64,000 nt of DNA from an uncultured Bacteroidia bacterium (lineage in GTDB: Bacteria; Bacteroidota; Bacteroidia; Bacteroidales; UBA932), in contig CADAIT010000007.1 of assembly GCA_902788095.1 (NCBI GenBank), positions 38,852 to 102,851 on the forward strand. Direction: 5' to 3'. The translations under genes were made by a program, and so were the position numbers. This document shows, one piece after another, positions 51,325 to 60,163 of the stretch (its first letter is position 1; every line of letters starts with the position of its first letter). A model generated the notes under the pieces. That model was not told the origin of the DNA. It did no database searches and was given only the letters and a program-made list of their open reading frames with translations.

Positions 51325-51408
51325 GCCCGGATGGCGGAATTGGTAGACGCGCTGGACTCAAAATCCTGTGGTAGCAATACCGTGCGGGTTCGATTCCCGC
51401 TCTGGGCA
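51325..51408 (+). tRNA. tRNA-Leu (CAA)
   Basis: The acceptor stem GCCCGGA/TCTGGGC, a D arm with TGGCGGAATTGGTAGACGC, an anticodon loop CTCAAAA (anticodon CAA), a long variable arm (TGGTAGCAATACC) and the T arm GCGGGTTCGATTCCCGC are all present. The anticodon stem has one U-U mismatch. CCA is not encoded. Confidence 0.95.
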
Positions 51409-51411
51409 CGC

Positions 51412-51438
51412 AAAAAAGGACCGGATCGGTCCTTTTTT
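51412..51438 (+). terminator. Intrinsic terminator after tRNA-Leu
   Basis: GGACCG and CGGTCC pair over GAT, with an A run before and a T run after. Confidence 0.88.
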
Positions 51439-51554
51439 GGTGCCCGGGTCTTCGACTCACGGGGGAAGTTTTCCCCGACACCCCCTCGGTCGGCCTGCGG
51501 CCTCCGCTTTCCCGGTCCTTTTCTACTTCCTTTCATTAAAAACGTAAAATTCAT

Positions 51555-51562
51555 TATCTTTG
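51555..51562 (+). promoter_or_regulatory. -7 promoter box of the outer-membrane barrel gene
   Basis: TATCTTTG is five bases before the GTG start at 51568. Confidence 0.55.
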
Positions 51563-51567
51563 TACCC

Positions 51568-53382
51568 GTGAAAATTCTCCGGCATATTGTTACGCTTGCA
51601 CTGCTGCTACTGGCGGCGGGGACATCCCGGGCACAGCAGTGGTACGGGAACGTGGACGGCGCCGGGGGCTTCGGCTGGATGAGAAGCCTGCGGGGAGAGC
51701 TGTTTGAGGGCGTGGACCCCAACATCATCCACGCGCTGGGACAGGGAAATGTGGGCTTCGGCTATAAAAGCCCCACGTTCCAGTGGAACGCCAAACTGAA
51801 CACCAGCTATGAACCCAAAACGGCGGAACGATACCGCGTGGAAGCGAAGACCGAAAAGAAGGAGGAAGACCTGAATCTGCACGCCCTCATCAAATCCACC
51901 AACACCCGCCCCCTGGACCTGGGGTTCCGGACCGACTTTACCTGGACGCCCGCGGCCAAAACACGCTACAACGCCTGGTTCAACTTTCGCTGGCAGAATG
52001 ACCGGAACGATGCGGAAACCGCCAACGGCGCCATCCGCTCGCTGGATTACACCGAGGAATGGGCCCTCCGCAAGCGCCTTACCTACACGGGCGGTTTCAA
52101 CACCTCCCATGCGATAGGCCGCAGGACCCTGATGAGCAGCCTTACCCTGGAATTCAAGACAGACAGCCGACACAACCAGTGGAACACGCTGGGAGCCACG
52201 GGAAACACGGTTTGGGAAACGCAAGACCCCAAGAACCTGGATTTGTGGGCCAAGGTGTACAAACTTACGCCTTTTTCCGGCAACTTGTCGATGGACGGCG
52301 TCGTGCATCTGCGGGACACCGTACTTCGCACCCGTCACAAACTCATCCTAGACCCGGGCATCCGCCTCGACATCAAATACACCTATGACGAGAACAGCGG
52401 CGCAACCATGATTAATCCGCTCTCCGACCAATACGAATGGAGAGACTCGACCAGCATCCGGGAACACTTTCTCTTCTTTACCACGCAGGCGGAGCCCTAC
52501 ATAGCGGCGGAGTACACCTACGGCCCCCTGAGGATAAAGGCCGATTATAGCCTGCAGATATATGCCCGACAGCTGCAGAACGAAAAACACCTGGACACGC
52601 CCACCACGGTGGTTCCGCACCTGCTCGGCAATTCCTCCCTGATGTGGAAAATCCATCCTTCCCACGAGTTGGGCCTGTCCCACTCCAGTACGGTAAAGCA
52701 CCCTACCTATCTGCAAATTTGCTCCTTTGACCGGCCCGGCGCTTTCATCAACCAGATATGGAGGGGAAACACGGATCTCAAATCCAGCACGTCCAACACA
52801 TCCAGCATAGACTACAAATTCACCTGGAAGAAGCTCTCGGTCGGTTTATCTACCTTCTATACCCGCAAGCTCGACGAAGTGGACCAGACTTTCCGCATAG
52901 AAAAGATTGACGGGCGCGAGTACAAGGTGTTTACCTGGATGAATTCTTCCAACAGCCACGTCGGCGGCATCAACAACTGGATTGCCTGGTCGGGAAAATG
53001 GGTGGATGCCAAGCTGAACGTAAAATACGAGCACACCTACCGCCTGGCGGAGCAGGAGGACAAGAAGCAGCACACCGACGACTGGCGCATCCAGGCGGAT
53101 TTCCTGCTCAAGCTGGGGAACGGCTGGAGCATCGGGGCCGACTTAAACTACAAGAGCCCCAAGATGACGCTGCACACGTTGATGACGGACTACTGGACCC
53201 TGAACGCCCGCGTGCAGAAAAAATTCAAGGACTTTACCGTCTATTTCCAGGGCAAGGATCTGCTGGAGCACATGCAGCAGAACCAGTACACGTCCGTATA
53301 TGGGGACAACATCTGGGTGGAGCGGCTCTATCAGAACCGCCGCCTCCTCATTCTGGGTTTCAGCTGGAATTTCCGGATTTAG
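51568..53382 (+). CDS. Large outer-membrane beta-barrel protein without a plug
   Basis: A 604-residue protein with a signal peptide (KILRHIVTLALLLLAAGTSRAQ). It then consists of repeated amphipathic strands typical of the C-terminal barrel of TonB-dependent receptors (FRTDFTWTPAAKTRYNAWFNFRWQ, SSLTLEFKTDSRHNQW, KFTWKKLSVGLSTFYTRKLDE) and a final LLILGFSWNFRI. No carboxypeptidase-like domain, TonB box or plug is seen, so it resembles the outer membrane beta-barrel family related to SusC barrels. Start at GTG 51568: the longer frame runs through tRNA-Leu. The ligand is unknown. The end overlaps the convergent small barrel gene. Confidence 0.8.
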   Translation: MKILRHIVTLALLLLAAGTSRAQQWYGNVDGAGGFGWMRSLRGELFEGVDPNIIHALGQGNVGFGYKSPTFQWNAKLNTSYEPKTAERYRVEAKTEKKEEDLNLHALIKSTNTRPLDLGFRTDFTWTPAAKTRYNAWFNFRWQNDRNDAETANGAIRSLDYTEEWALRKRLTYTGGFNTSHAIGRRTLMSSLTLEFKTDSRHNQWNTLGATGNTVWETQDPKNLDLWAKVYKLTPFSGNLSMDGVVHLRDTVLRTRHKLILDPGIRLDIKYTYDENSGATMINPLSDQYEWRDSTSIREHFLFFTTQAEPYIAAEYTYGPLRIKADYSLQIYARQLQNEKHLDTPTTVVPHLLGNSSLMWKIHPSHELGLSHSSTVKHPTYLQICSFDRPGAFINQIWRGNTDLKSSTSNTSSIDYKFTWKKLSVGLSTFYTRKLDEVDQTFRIEKIDGREYKVFTWMNSSNSHVGGINNWIAWSGKWVDAKLNVKYEHTYRLAEQEDKKQHTDDWRIQADFLLKLGNGWSIGADLNYKSPKMTLHTLMTDYWTLNARVQKKFKDFTVYFQGKDLLEHMQQNQYTSVYGDNIWVERLYQNRRLLILGFSWNFRI

Positions 53383-53978
53383 AACATGTAATACACCGCC
53401 GCCTTGACCACACCGCTGTGAACGCTGCTGTTCGCCGTGGCAACGCGGTTGAGGAGACCATGGTCATAGCCCACGGCAACGCGGATGTGGCGGATGATTT
53501 CCGCGCCTACGCCGCCGCCCAGCATGAGGTCGAAGCGCCGCAGGTCCGGATTGGTCTCGTAATTGTTGGTGCTCGCTTTTGCGTGAAAGTCCGCGGAGAG
53601 CAGATTCAACGAGGCAACCGGGCCGGCAAAAACATACAGGTCCACCTGAGAGCCCAGCGGGATGTATAGTTTGGCGCGAACCGGGGCTTCCAGATAAATC
53701 TCGCCCAGGTTCTTGCTTTTGTCGTTCATAAAATGGTAAGCGGCCACCCCGGCGACATCCGCGCCTACGGAAACGCCCCAAAGACGGGAAAGCCGGAAAT
53801 TGGCCTCAAACTCCACCGAGAGGGTGAATGTGGAGCCCGGCATCGAGACGCCCTGGGCATCCTGGAATGTATAAATACGGCTTCCGATGCCGGCACCGAC
53901 GCTGATTTGAGCGTGAGCGGTCTGCGTTGCAGCGAACAAAAGCGTCGCCAAGGCAAGGAAAAATGCAATCTTCTTCAT
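53379..53978 (-). CDS. Small outer-membrane beta-barrel protein (PorT-like)
   Basis: A 199-residue protein with signal peptide MKKIAFFLALATLLFAATQTAHAQ and barrel strands (ISVGAGIGSRIYTF, LYIPLGSQVDLYVFAGPVASLNLL). GYDHGLLNRV near the end is the motif shared with the two barrels at 4.4-5.8 kb. It ends in an aromatic residue (VYYMF). It is therefore a third member of that family. Divergent from the phosphodiesterase gene. Confidence 0.78.
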   Translation of the reverse strand: MKKIAFFLALATLLFAATQTAHAQISVGAGIGSRIYTFQDAQGVSMPGSTFTLSVEFEANFRLSRLWGVSVGADVAGVAAYHFMNDKSKNLGEIYLEAPVRAKLYIPLGSQVDLYVFAGPVASLNLLSADFHAKASTNNYETNPDLRRFDLMLGGGVGAEIIRHIRVAVGYDHGLLNRVATANSSVHSGVVKAAVYYMF

Positions 53979-54019
53979 CTTTCAGTTTGTTTATCGTCGC
54001 AAATATACGAGAATTTTCG

Positions 54020-54027
54020 TATTTTTG
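54020..54027 (+). promoter_or_regulatory. -7 promoter box of the phosphodiesterase operon
   Basis: TATTTTTG lies 19 bases before the ATG at 54047. Confidence 0.55.
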
Positions 54028-54046
54028 CTCTTCAAGAGAATTCGCC

Positions 54047-55264
54047 ATGAAAAAAACCTTCCTGTTCCTCGTTCTCCTGGCCGGCCTCACGGCATGCAAA
54101 AGCCGCCCCGCCAACTACACGGTAATCATCTCCCTGGACGGAAGCCGATGGGACTACCCCGACTACTACGACATGCCCTTCTTCGACTCCCTGGCCACAG
54201 TGGGCGTCAAGGCACGCATGGAGCCGTCGTTCCCCTCTTCCACCTTCCCCAACCACTATACCATGGCCACCGGCCTGGTCCCGGACCATCACGGCCTGGT
54301 GAACAACAGCTTCTGGGATCCGGAGACGGACAGCGACTACGCCATCAAGGACAACGACACCCGCTATGACCCGCACTTTTACGGCGGAGAGCCCATCTGG
54401 ATTACCGCCCAGAAACAAGGCGTGAAATGCGGCGTGGTGTACTGGGTGGGCTCGGACATCGCGATAGGCCCGGAAAGAAACGAATATCCCACTTACTGGC
54501 GCCACTGGGACAAGAAGCCGCATTGGGACTTCGAGGAGCGGGTGAACGAGATTGTGCGCCTGATGAGCCTCCCAGAAAAGGAACGCCCGCAGCTGGTCAT
54601 GGGCTATTTTGACGAGCCGGACCACCAGGGGCATGTATATGGCCCCTTCTCCCCCGAAACCAAAGAAATGGCGGAACGCATGGACAGGCTCATGCACAGC
54701 CTCTACCTGCGCCTGAAAGCCCTGCCGCACGGAAACCGCATCAACTTTATCCTGGCCGGAGACCACGGCATGACGGAAATCTCACCGGAACGCTTTATCG
54801 GCTGGTACGACGTCATGCCGCCGGAGTGGACCCAAAAAGTGTCCGGGAGCCTCCCTACCAGCATTTGGGCCAAGGAGGGCTATGTGGACAGCCTGTACAA
54901 GCGCCTGTCCAAGGTGCAACACCTTTCCGTATGGAAACACGGCGAAGTACCTGAATATCTGCACTATGGCACGTCCAATCGCCTGGGGGACCTGATCGTG
55001 AGCCCGGACCTGGGCTGGCAGTTCAACTTCGCCCCCTCCCGCAACCACGGCACCCACGGCTACGACTGCAAGGAGACGGACATGATGGTGGCTTTCCGCG
55101 CGGTGGGACCGGACTTCAAGGTGGGTTATGACGCCCCGTACACGGCGGGCGAAAAGTCGTCGTTCCGCAATATCGACCTGTATCCCATGCTGTGCAAACT
55201 GCTGGGCGTTAAACCGGCGCCGGTAGATGGAAAACTGGAACGTATTCAACACATCCTCAAATAA
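54047..55264 (+). CDS. Alkaline phosphatase superfamily phosphodiesterase (NPP-like) lipoprotein
   Basis: A 405-residue lipoprotein (MKKTFLFLVLLAGLTAC). The two-zinc site of ectonucleotide pyrophosphatase/phosphodiesterases is complete: SLDGSRWDY, nucleophile threonine in SSTFPNHYTMATG, YFDEPDHQGH, GDHGM and NHGTHGYD. It should cleave phosphodiester or pyrophosphate bonds of nucleotides or phospholipid-like substrates in the periplasm or at the surface. The ATG at 54047 begins the signal sequence. The next gene (NagB-like/PIG-L) starts two bases after its stop, so the two are co-transcribed. Confidence 0.9.
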   Translation: MKKTFLFLVLLAGLTACKSRPANYTVIISLDGSRWDYPDYYDMPFFDSLATVGVKARMEPSFPSSTFPNHYTMATGLVPDHHGLVNNSFWDPETDSDYAIKDNDTRYDPHFYGGEPIWITAQKQGVKCGVVYWVGSDIAIGPERNEYPTYWRHWDKKPHWDFEERVNEIVRLMSLPEKERPQLVMGYFDEPDHQGHVYGPFSPETKEMAERMDRLMHSLYLRLKALPHGNRINFILAGDHGMTEISPERFIGWYDVMPPEWTQKVSGSLPTSIWAKEGYVDSLYKRLSKVQHLSVWKHGEVPEYLHYGTSNRLGDLIVSPDLGWQFNFAPSRNHGTHGYDCKETDMMVAFRAVGPDFKVGYDAPYTAGEKSSFRNIDLYPMLCKLLGVKPAPVDGKLERIQHILK

Positions 55265-55266
55265 TT

Positions 55267-57192
55267 ATGGCCAAACACTTCACTTTGCCCTATGACGGCG
55301 GGCTCATTGAAAAAGATTTGCCCGCAGGTATCCTGCACACGTACGAAAAAATCTGGACGCATGTCTATGCGGAATCCCGCCCGGCGTCCTATGCCATTGC
55401 CGATTTCATTGTCAATGCCATCAACGCGCACAAGGACGGTCTTTTCCGCCTGGGCCTCACCACCGGCTCCACCCCCATGTCGCTGTACAACGAGCTGGCC
55501 CGTCGCTGCGCCGCCGGAAAGGTCTCCTTCAAGAACGTGGAGGTGGTTTCCATCGACGAGTATTATCCCTCGTCCAAGGATGAGGCGCAGAGCCGCAACC
55601 ACCGTATCCACGAGGCCCTGCTGGACAAAGTAGATATCGACAAGGAGAACGTTCACCTGCCGGACGGCACCATTCCCAAGGAGCGGCTCTCGGAATATTG
55701 CGTCAACTTCGATGAACGGGCCCGCAACCTAGACCTCCTGGTAATCGGCATCGGCGAACAAGGACAGGTCGGGTTCAACGAGGCCGGCTCCAATGAAAAG
55801 ACCCGCACGCGCGTGGTGCGCCTCTCCTACGGCTCCCGCAAGCGTCAGTCCGTCAATTTCAACGGCGATATCACCGCCACGCCGGACAAGGCCATCACCA
55901 TGGGCATCAGCACCATGCTCAGCGCCAAACGCATCATCCTCATGGCCTGGGGCGAAGACAAGGCCCAAGCCGTAAAGGCCATCACGGAGGGCCCCGTCAC
56001 CACCGACTGCCCGGCCTCCCTGCTGCAGCGCCACGACCACATCTCCTTCTATGTGGACGAAACCGCCGCCGGCCTGCTCACCCGCAGCGTGGCTCCCTGG
56101 CTGGTGGGACCCTGCGACTGGACGCCCAAGTTCATCCGCAAGGCCGTCGTATGGCTGTGCGAAGTCACCGGAAAACCCATCCTCAAGCTCACGGAGAAGG
56201 ATTATCTGAACAACAACCTGAGCGAACTGCTGGAAAAGGCCGGCCCCTTCGACAAAATTAACATCGACGTCTTCAACGACCTGCAGCACACCATCACTGG
56301 CTGGCCCGGCGGCAAGCCCAATGCCGATGACAGCACGCGTCCCGTCAAGGCCCGCCCCTTCCCCAAGACGGTGCTCATCTTCTCGCCCCACCCGGACGAC
56401 GACGTCATTTCCATGGGCGGTACCTTCATCCGGCTGGTGTCCCAAGGCCACAACGTACATGTCGCCTACGAAACGTCCGGCAACGTGGCCGTTCACGACG
56501 ATGTGGTGCTCCAGCACATGGACTGCGCCTTCCAGCTGGGCTTTGCCGACCAATTCGACCACGTGAAGAAACTGGTGGAGAGCAAGATCCCCGGCGAACC
56601 CGAACCCCGCGAACTGCTGGAAATGAAGGGCGCCATCCGTCGCAGCGAAGCCCGCGGCGCCGTGCGTTCCTTCGGCCTCAACGACAACACCAACGCCCAC
56701 TTCCTGAATCTCCCGTTCTACGAAAGCGGCGGCATCAAGAAGAATCCCCGCACCCAGGCCGATGTGGACATTATCAAGCAACTCATCCTCGAGCTGAAGC
56801 CGCACATGATTTTCATGGCCGGCGATCTGGCAGACCCGCACGGCACGCACCGCGTATGCACGGAAGCGGCCCTGGATGCCCTGGACCAGCTGCGCGAAGA
56901 AGGAAACGACTGGATGAAAGACCTCCACGTGTGGCTGTACCGCGGCGCCTGGATGGAATGGGAGCTGGGACGCGTGGACATGGCCGTTCCGCTGTCCCCG
57001 GACGAGGTGGTGAAGAAACGGCATGCGATTTTCCGCCACCTTTCCCAGAAGGACATCGTCCCCTTCCCGGGCGAGGACCCGCGCGAATTCTGGCAGCGCG
57101 CAGAGGAACGCACCTCCAATACCGCCCGCCTGTACGACCAGTTGGGCATGGCTGAGTATCAGGCTATCGAAGTTTTCTTGAAATTATATTAG
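55267..57192 (+). CDS. NagB-like protein fused to a PIG-L deacetylase
   Basis: A 641-residue cytoplasmic protein. Residues about 30-270 are a glucosamine-6-phosphate deaminase fold (LGLTTGSTPMSLYNELARR, VVSIDEYYPSS), but the catalytic loop reads GIGEQGQVGFNEAG where active NagB has GxGEDGHIAFNEP. The proton-shuttling Asp and His are thus both Gln. Residues about 380-640 are a PIG-L/LmbE deacetylase with the zinc motif FSPHPDDDVISMGG and DPHGTHRV. Bacteroides encode proteins of this layout, annotated as glucosamine-6-phosphate deaminase-like. A likely role is deacetylating an amino-sugar substrate, with the NagB half as a binding module. It precedes a true nagB. Confidence 0.9.
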   Translation: MAKHFTLPYDGGLIEKDLPAGILHTYEKIWTHVYAESRPASYAIADFIVNAINAHKDGLFRLGLTTGSTPMSLYNELARRCAAGKVSFKNVEVVSIDEYYPSSKDEAQSRNHRIHEALLDKVDIDKENVHLPDGTIPKERLSEYCVNFDERARNLDLLVIGIGEQGQVGFNEAGSNEKTRTRVVRLSYGSRKRQSVNFNGDITATPDKAITMGISTMLSAKRIILMAWGEDKAQAVKAITEGPVTTDCPASLLQRHDHISFYVDETAAGLLTRSVAPWLVGPCDWTPKFIRKAVVWLCEVTGKPILKLTEKDYLNNNLSELLEKAGPFDKINIDVFNDLQHTITGWPGGKPNADDSTRPVKARPFPKTVLIFSPHPDDDVISMGGTFIRLVSQGHNVHVAYETSGNVAVHDDVVLQHMDCAFQLGFADQFDHVKKLVESKIPGEPEPRELLEMKGAIRRSEARGAVRSFGLNDNTNAHFLNLPFYESGGIKKNPRTQADVDIIKQLILELKPHMIFMAGDLADPHGTHRVCTEAALDALDQLREEGNDWMKDLHVWLYRGAWMEWELGRVDMAVPLSPDEVVKKRHAIFRHLSQKDIVPFPGEDPREFWQRAEERTSNTARLYDQLGMAEYQAIEVFLKLY

Positions 57193-57210
57193 TTTCTTTC
57201 GAAATTTTAA

Positions 57211-57256
57211 TAACTTTGTACTCCGGAATTCCTGCCGCCGTTGTATGGAATTCCGG
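57211..57256 (+). promoter_or_regulatory. nagB promoter and leader hairpin
   Basis: TAACTTTG at 57211-57218 is followed by a perfect inverted repeat CCGGAATTC (57223-57231) and GAATTCCGG (57248-57256), then TTTAATTTTTT. The hairpin plus T run in the leader, 30 bases before the nagB ATG, could be an attenuator, or an operator at the transcription start. It could also terminate the upstream gene. Confidence 0.55.
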
Positions 57257-57286
57257 TTTAATTTTTTACTTTAATACTTTAAGGGT

Positions 57287-58081
57287 ATGAAAATTATCAT
57301 TAGACAGAACTCCGCCGAGGGTTCTCTGTGGGCTGCCCACTACATCGCAGCCAAAATCAAAGAAAAAGCCGCACGTACCGACGAGCCTTTCGTGATAGGC
57401 CTTTGCACCGGCTCCACCCCCATCGAAACCTATGCAGAACTCATCCGCATGGTGAAAGCCGGGGAACTTTCCTTCAAAAACGTCATCTCCTTCAACATGG
57501 ACGAGTATGTGGGGCTTCCCGTGGAACATCCGGAGAGCTACCACAGCTTCATGCACCGCTACCTGTTCGACCATATCGACGAAAAACCCGAAAACATCCA
57601 TATCCTGGACGGCAACGCCAAGGACATCGAGGCCGAATGCGCCGCTTATGAAGAGGCCATTGTGAAGGCCGGCGGCTTCGACCTGTTCCTGGGCGGCGTG
57701 GGCGAAGACGGTCACATTGCCTTCAACGAGCCCTTCTCCTCCCTGAGCAGCCGCACCCGCGTAGTCACCCTCACCCAGGACACCCGCGAGGTGAACGCCC
57801 GCTTCTTCGGGGGAGACCCTGAATCCGTGCCCGCACAGGCCCTCACCGTGGGCGTAGCCACCGTGCTCGGCGCCAAGGAGGTGGTCATCCTGGCCTTCGG
57901 CTCCAAGAAAGCCCGCGCCCTGCAGGCGGCCATCGAGGGCCCCATGAGCCACTACTGCACCCTGAGCGGCCTGCAGAACCACCCCGCCGGCACCATCGTG
58001 TGCGACGAGAACTCCATCAGCGAGGTGAAGGTAAGCAGCTACCGCTACTTCAAGGCCGTAGAGGCTGCGGAAAACCGCTGA
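57287..58081 (+). CDS. nagB: Glucosamine-6-phosphate deaminase
   Basis: A 264-residue enzyme that converts glucosamine-6-phosphate to fructose-6-phosphate and ammonia. The active-site elements are all present: GLCTGSTPIETYAELI, FNMDEYVGL (Asp72 equivalent) and GVGEDGHIAFNEPFSSL with the Asp-Gly-His and Glu. Length and motif spacing match E. coli NagB. It is transcribed in the same direction as the NagB-like/PIG-L gene but has its own promoter-like box and hairpin. Confidence 0.96.
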   Translation: MKIIIRQNSAEGSLWAAHYIAAKIKEKAARTDEPFVIGLCTGSTPIETYAELIRMVKAGELSFKNVISFNMDEYVGLPVEHPESYHSFMHRYLFDHIDEKPENIHILDGNAKDIEAECAAYEEAIVKAGGFDLFLGGVGEDGHIAFNEPFSSLSSRTRVVTLTQDTREVNARFFGGDPESVPAQALTVGVATVLGAKEVVILAFGSKKARALQAAIEGPMSHYCTLSGLQNHPAGTIVCDENSISEVKVSSYRYFKAVEAAENR

Positions 58082-58082
58082 A

Positions 58083-58195
58083 CAGTGTGACAGCCAAGTA
58101 ACTGACCATCAGAAGATTACCGTATAATCCTCGTTCGAAATTCGAACGAGGATTATTATATAATTGGCTGAGGGACAGAGAGATAGCTGTCACTG
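58083..58195. repeat. Palindromic element at the 3' side of the btu operon
   Basis: A perfect 16-bp-arm palindrome (58124-58156, ATAATCCTCGTTCGAA around one A) lies in a 113-bp segment. Its ends are an imperfect inverted repeat (CAGTGTGACAGC and GCTGTCACTG). The right end includes the TGA stop of the TonB receptor gene. A sister copy is at 61620-61732. It probably also serves as a bidirectional terminator for nagB and btuB. Confidence 0.7.
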
Positions 58196-60163
58196 CCAGC
58201 GGAAGGCGGCGGAGAGGCGGAGGCTGATGCCGGGCATGGGGTAGCCCTGGACTATCTGGTAGGAGGTATTGAACACATTGTCGATATTGACGCCCAGCAG
58301 CAGCGTCCGGCCGACGGTACCCTGGCCGGGCAGATGCACGGTATAGTGCGCCGCCGCGCTGCTCAAGCTCCACGGCGCCAGATAGTAGTCGGGGATGTTG
58401 GCCGTGCGGGACCAGCGTCCGCCGGTAAACGAGCTGTCCCAGTTGACAGTCAGGTCCTTCCATCCCAAAACCAGCGAAACGCTCCCGCTATGGCGCGGAA
58501 TATAGGGAATCTGGTTCCCCCAGGTGCGGCTGTCGGCCGTGCTGTGGTCCAGCGCCTGCTGGAAACTGTAACGCAAGGTCCCGGAAACCCGCCACGGCCC
58601 GCCGTGCCAATCGGCAGAAGCCTTCACGTCCGTGCCGGTGATATCCGCCAGGCCGATATTGAGCATGGTCCAGCGGAACTGCGAAAGGGTGGGGATGGCC
58701 ACAATTTTGTTGCTCACGCGGTTATAATAAGGCGAGACGCGAAGTTCCAGCTGCCAGGCGCCCGGGCGGGCGGAGAAGCGAAGGTCGGCCCCCGTCTGCA
58801 ACGCCGCTTCCGGTACCAGGTTCGCGTTTCCCATGAGGCTGTAATAGAGGTCGTTGAAGGAAGGGAGCCGATAAGACCGCTTCACAAACGCATCGACTTC
58901 GAGCCAGGACAGCGGCGTCCAGAAAAGGCTTAACGAGGGCATCCAGCTGTCACGATACGTGTCGGCCCGGCTCCAACCGCCGGCGGAGGGCGTGTCGAAC
59001 CTGTCCCAGGCTCCTACATACACCAGGTGCGCGGCCGCCCGGAACTTTTGCCACACCACACGCGTCGCCAGCGCACCGGTAAGCGTGGTTCGGCGCGGAG
59101 TAACAAACTGCCCGACGTCTGAGTCCAGGGCGTTCCGCTGCACATCCGTGCTCAAATCCACCGACCAGGGCCCCGCCAGCACCAGGGACTGGGCGATGGA
59201 CAGGTACCCCGACTGCTGCCGATAATGCAGGTTGTAGGGCAGCGCCATGGGGTTTTTCTCCGGATGGGTGTTGTAATGGGTGTAGTTGTTGGCGTATTTG
59301 AAACGAACGGCCGTGCTGTATCGTCCCGTCCATTCCTGCGTCCAGCCACCTTGCACAAAGAGGTCCTGGTCGGCCTGGCGTTCTGCGCTGAAGGGGAAGG
59401 ATGTTCCGCGGCGGATGACCGGCCCCGGAAAACCCCGTTCGGAGCCGTAACTGTATATCCGCGCCTGCCACTGCCCGCCCGGTACCTGCCCGAAGAGCTG
59501 CGCCTCTACCCGAAGGCTCCGGATATCGCCGTTCTCCCGCACCAGGGTGGTGTCGAAGTAAGGATATTTGTATCGGCCGCTGCTGTAGAGAAATTCCGCC
59601 GCGGCACGCAGCATCAGCCGGGAACCCAGCCGATGCGACCAGTCCGCCGACGGATTCACCGTGGCAAAGGAGCCGCCCCGGAGGCGCACTTGCCCGCCGG
59701 AAACGGAAGGCACGGCCGATTCCAGGTGCACGGCCGCCCCGCTGGCATATTCTTTTGCCGTTTGCAAACGGCTGGTTTTCTGACCGTTATAGAGCGAAAC
59801 GGTTCCCAGTCCGTCCGTGGAAAACCGGCCCAGATCCACCTGCATGTTCTGGGCGTTATCTACCTGGATGCCGTCCAGGAAAATGCCCACATGCTCGCTG
59901 CCCAGGCTGCGTACGTTCACGGTTTTGAGGCCGCCCGCGCCGCCATAGTCCTTCACCTGCACACCCGTAAAAGCCCGCAGCAGGTCTGCCACGGCCTGCG
60001 GTGCGGACACCAGCGTATCCACGCGCACCACCTCCGCAGCCCGCACCACCGGCAGTTCCTTCACGGAGTACACGGCAGCGGGAGCCAGGGTGTCCGGCGC
60101 CTGCAGGAACAGGGCAATGACGGCCGCCGGAATCACTTCCAGACCGCAAAATGGCCCGGGCAC
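58190..60163 (-). CDS. btuB: BtuB-like TonB-dependent cobalamin transporter
   Basis: A 657-residue outer-membrane receptor. It has an N-terminal signal-like segment (GLEVIPAAVIALFLQAPDTLA), a TonB box region (VYSVKELPVVRAAEVVRV), and a plug (VADLLRAFTGVQVKDYGGAGGLKTVNVRSLGSEHVGIFLDGIQVDNAQ). The barrel ends in GISLRLSAAFRW. It lies downstream of the BtuG-like gene, overlapping it by 31 bases, under a cobalamin riboswitch. Hence the substrate is vitamin B12 or another corrinoid. The exact start is uncertain because the overlap leaves no clear ribosome site. Confidence 0.9.
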   Translation of the reverse strand: MPGPFCGLEVIPAAVIALFLQAPDTLAPAAVYSVKELPVVRAAEVVRVDTLVSAPQAVADLLRAFTGVQVKDYGGAGGLKTVNVRSLGSEHVGIFLDGIQVDNAQNMQVDLGRFSTDGLGTVSLYNGQKTSRLQTAKEYASGAAVHLESAVPSVSGGQVRLRGGSFATVNPSADWSHRLGSRLMLRAAAEFLYSSGRYKYPYFDTTLVRENGDIRSLRVEAQLFGQVPGGQWQARIYSYGSERGFPGPVIRRGTSFPFSAERQADQDLFVQGGWTQEWTGRYSTAVRFKYANNYTHYNTHPEKNPMALPYNLHYRQQSGYLSIAQSLVLAGPWSVDLSTDVQRNALDSDVGQFVTPRRTTLTGALATRVVWQKFRAAAHLVYVGAWDRFDTPSAGGWSRADTYRDSWMPSLSLFWTPLSWLEVDAFVKRSYRLPSFNDLYYSLMGNANLVPEAALQTGADLRFSARPGAWQLELRVSPYYNRVSNKIVAIPTLSQFRWTMLNIGLADITGTDVKASADWHGGPWRVSGTLRYSFQQALDHSTADSRTWGNQIPYIPRHSGSVSLVLGWKDLTVNWDSSFTGGRWSRTANIPDYYLAPWSLSSAAAHYTVHLPGQGTVGRTLLLGVNIDNVFNTSYQIVQGYPMPGISLRLSAAFRWQ

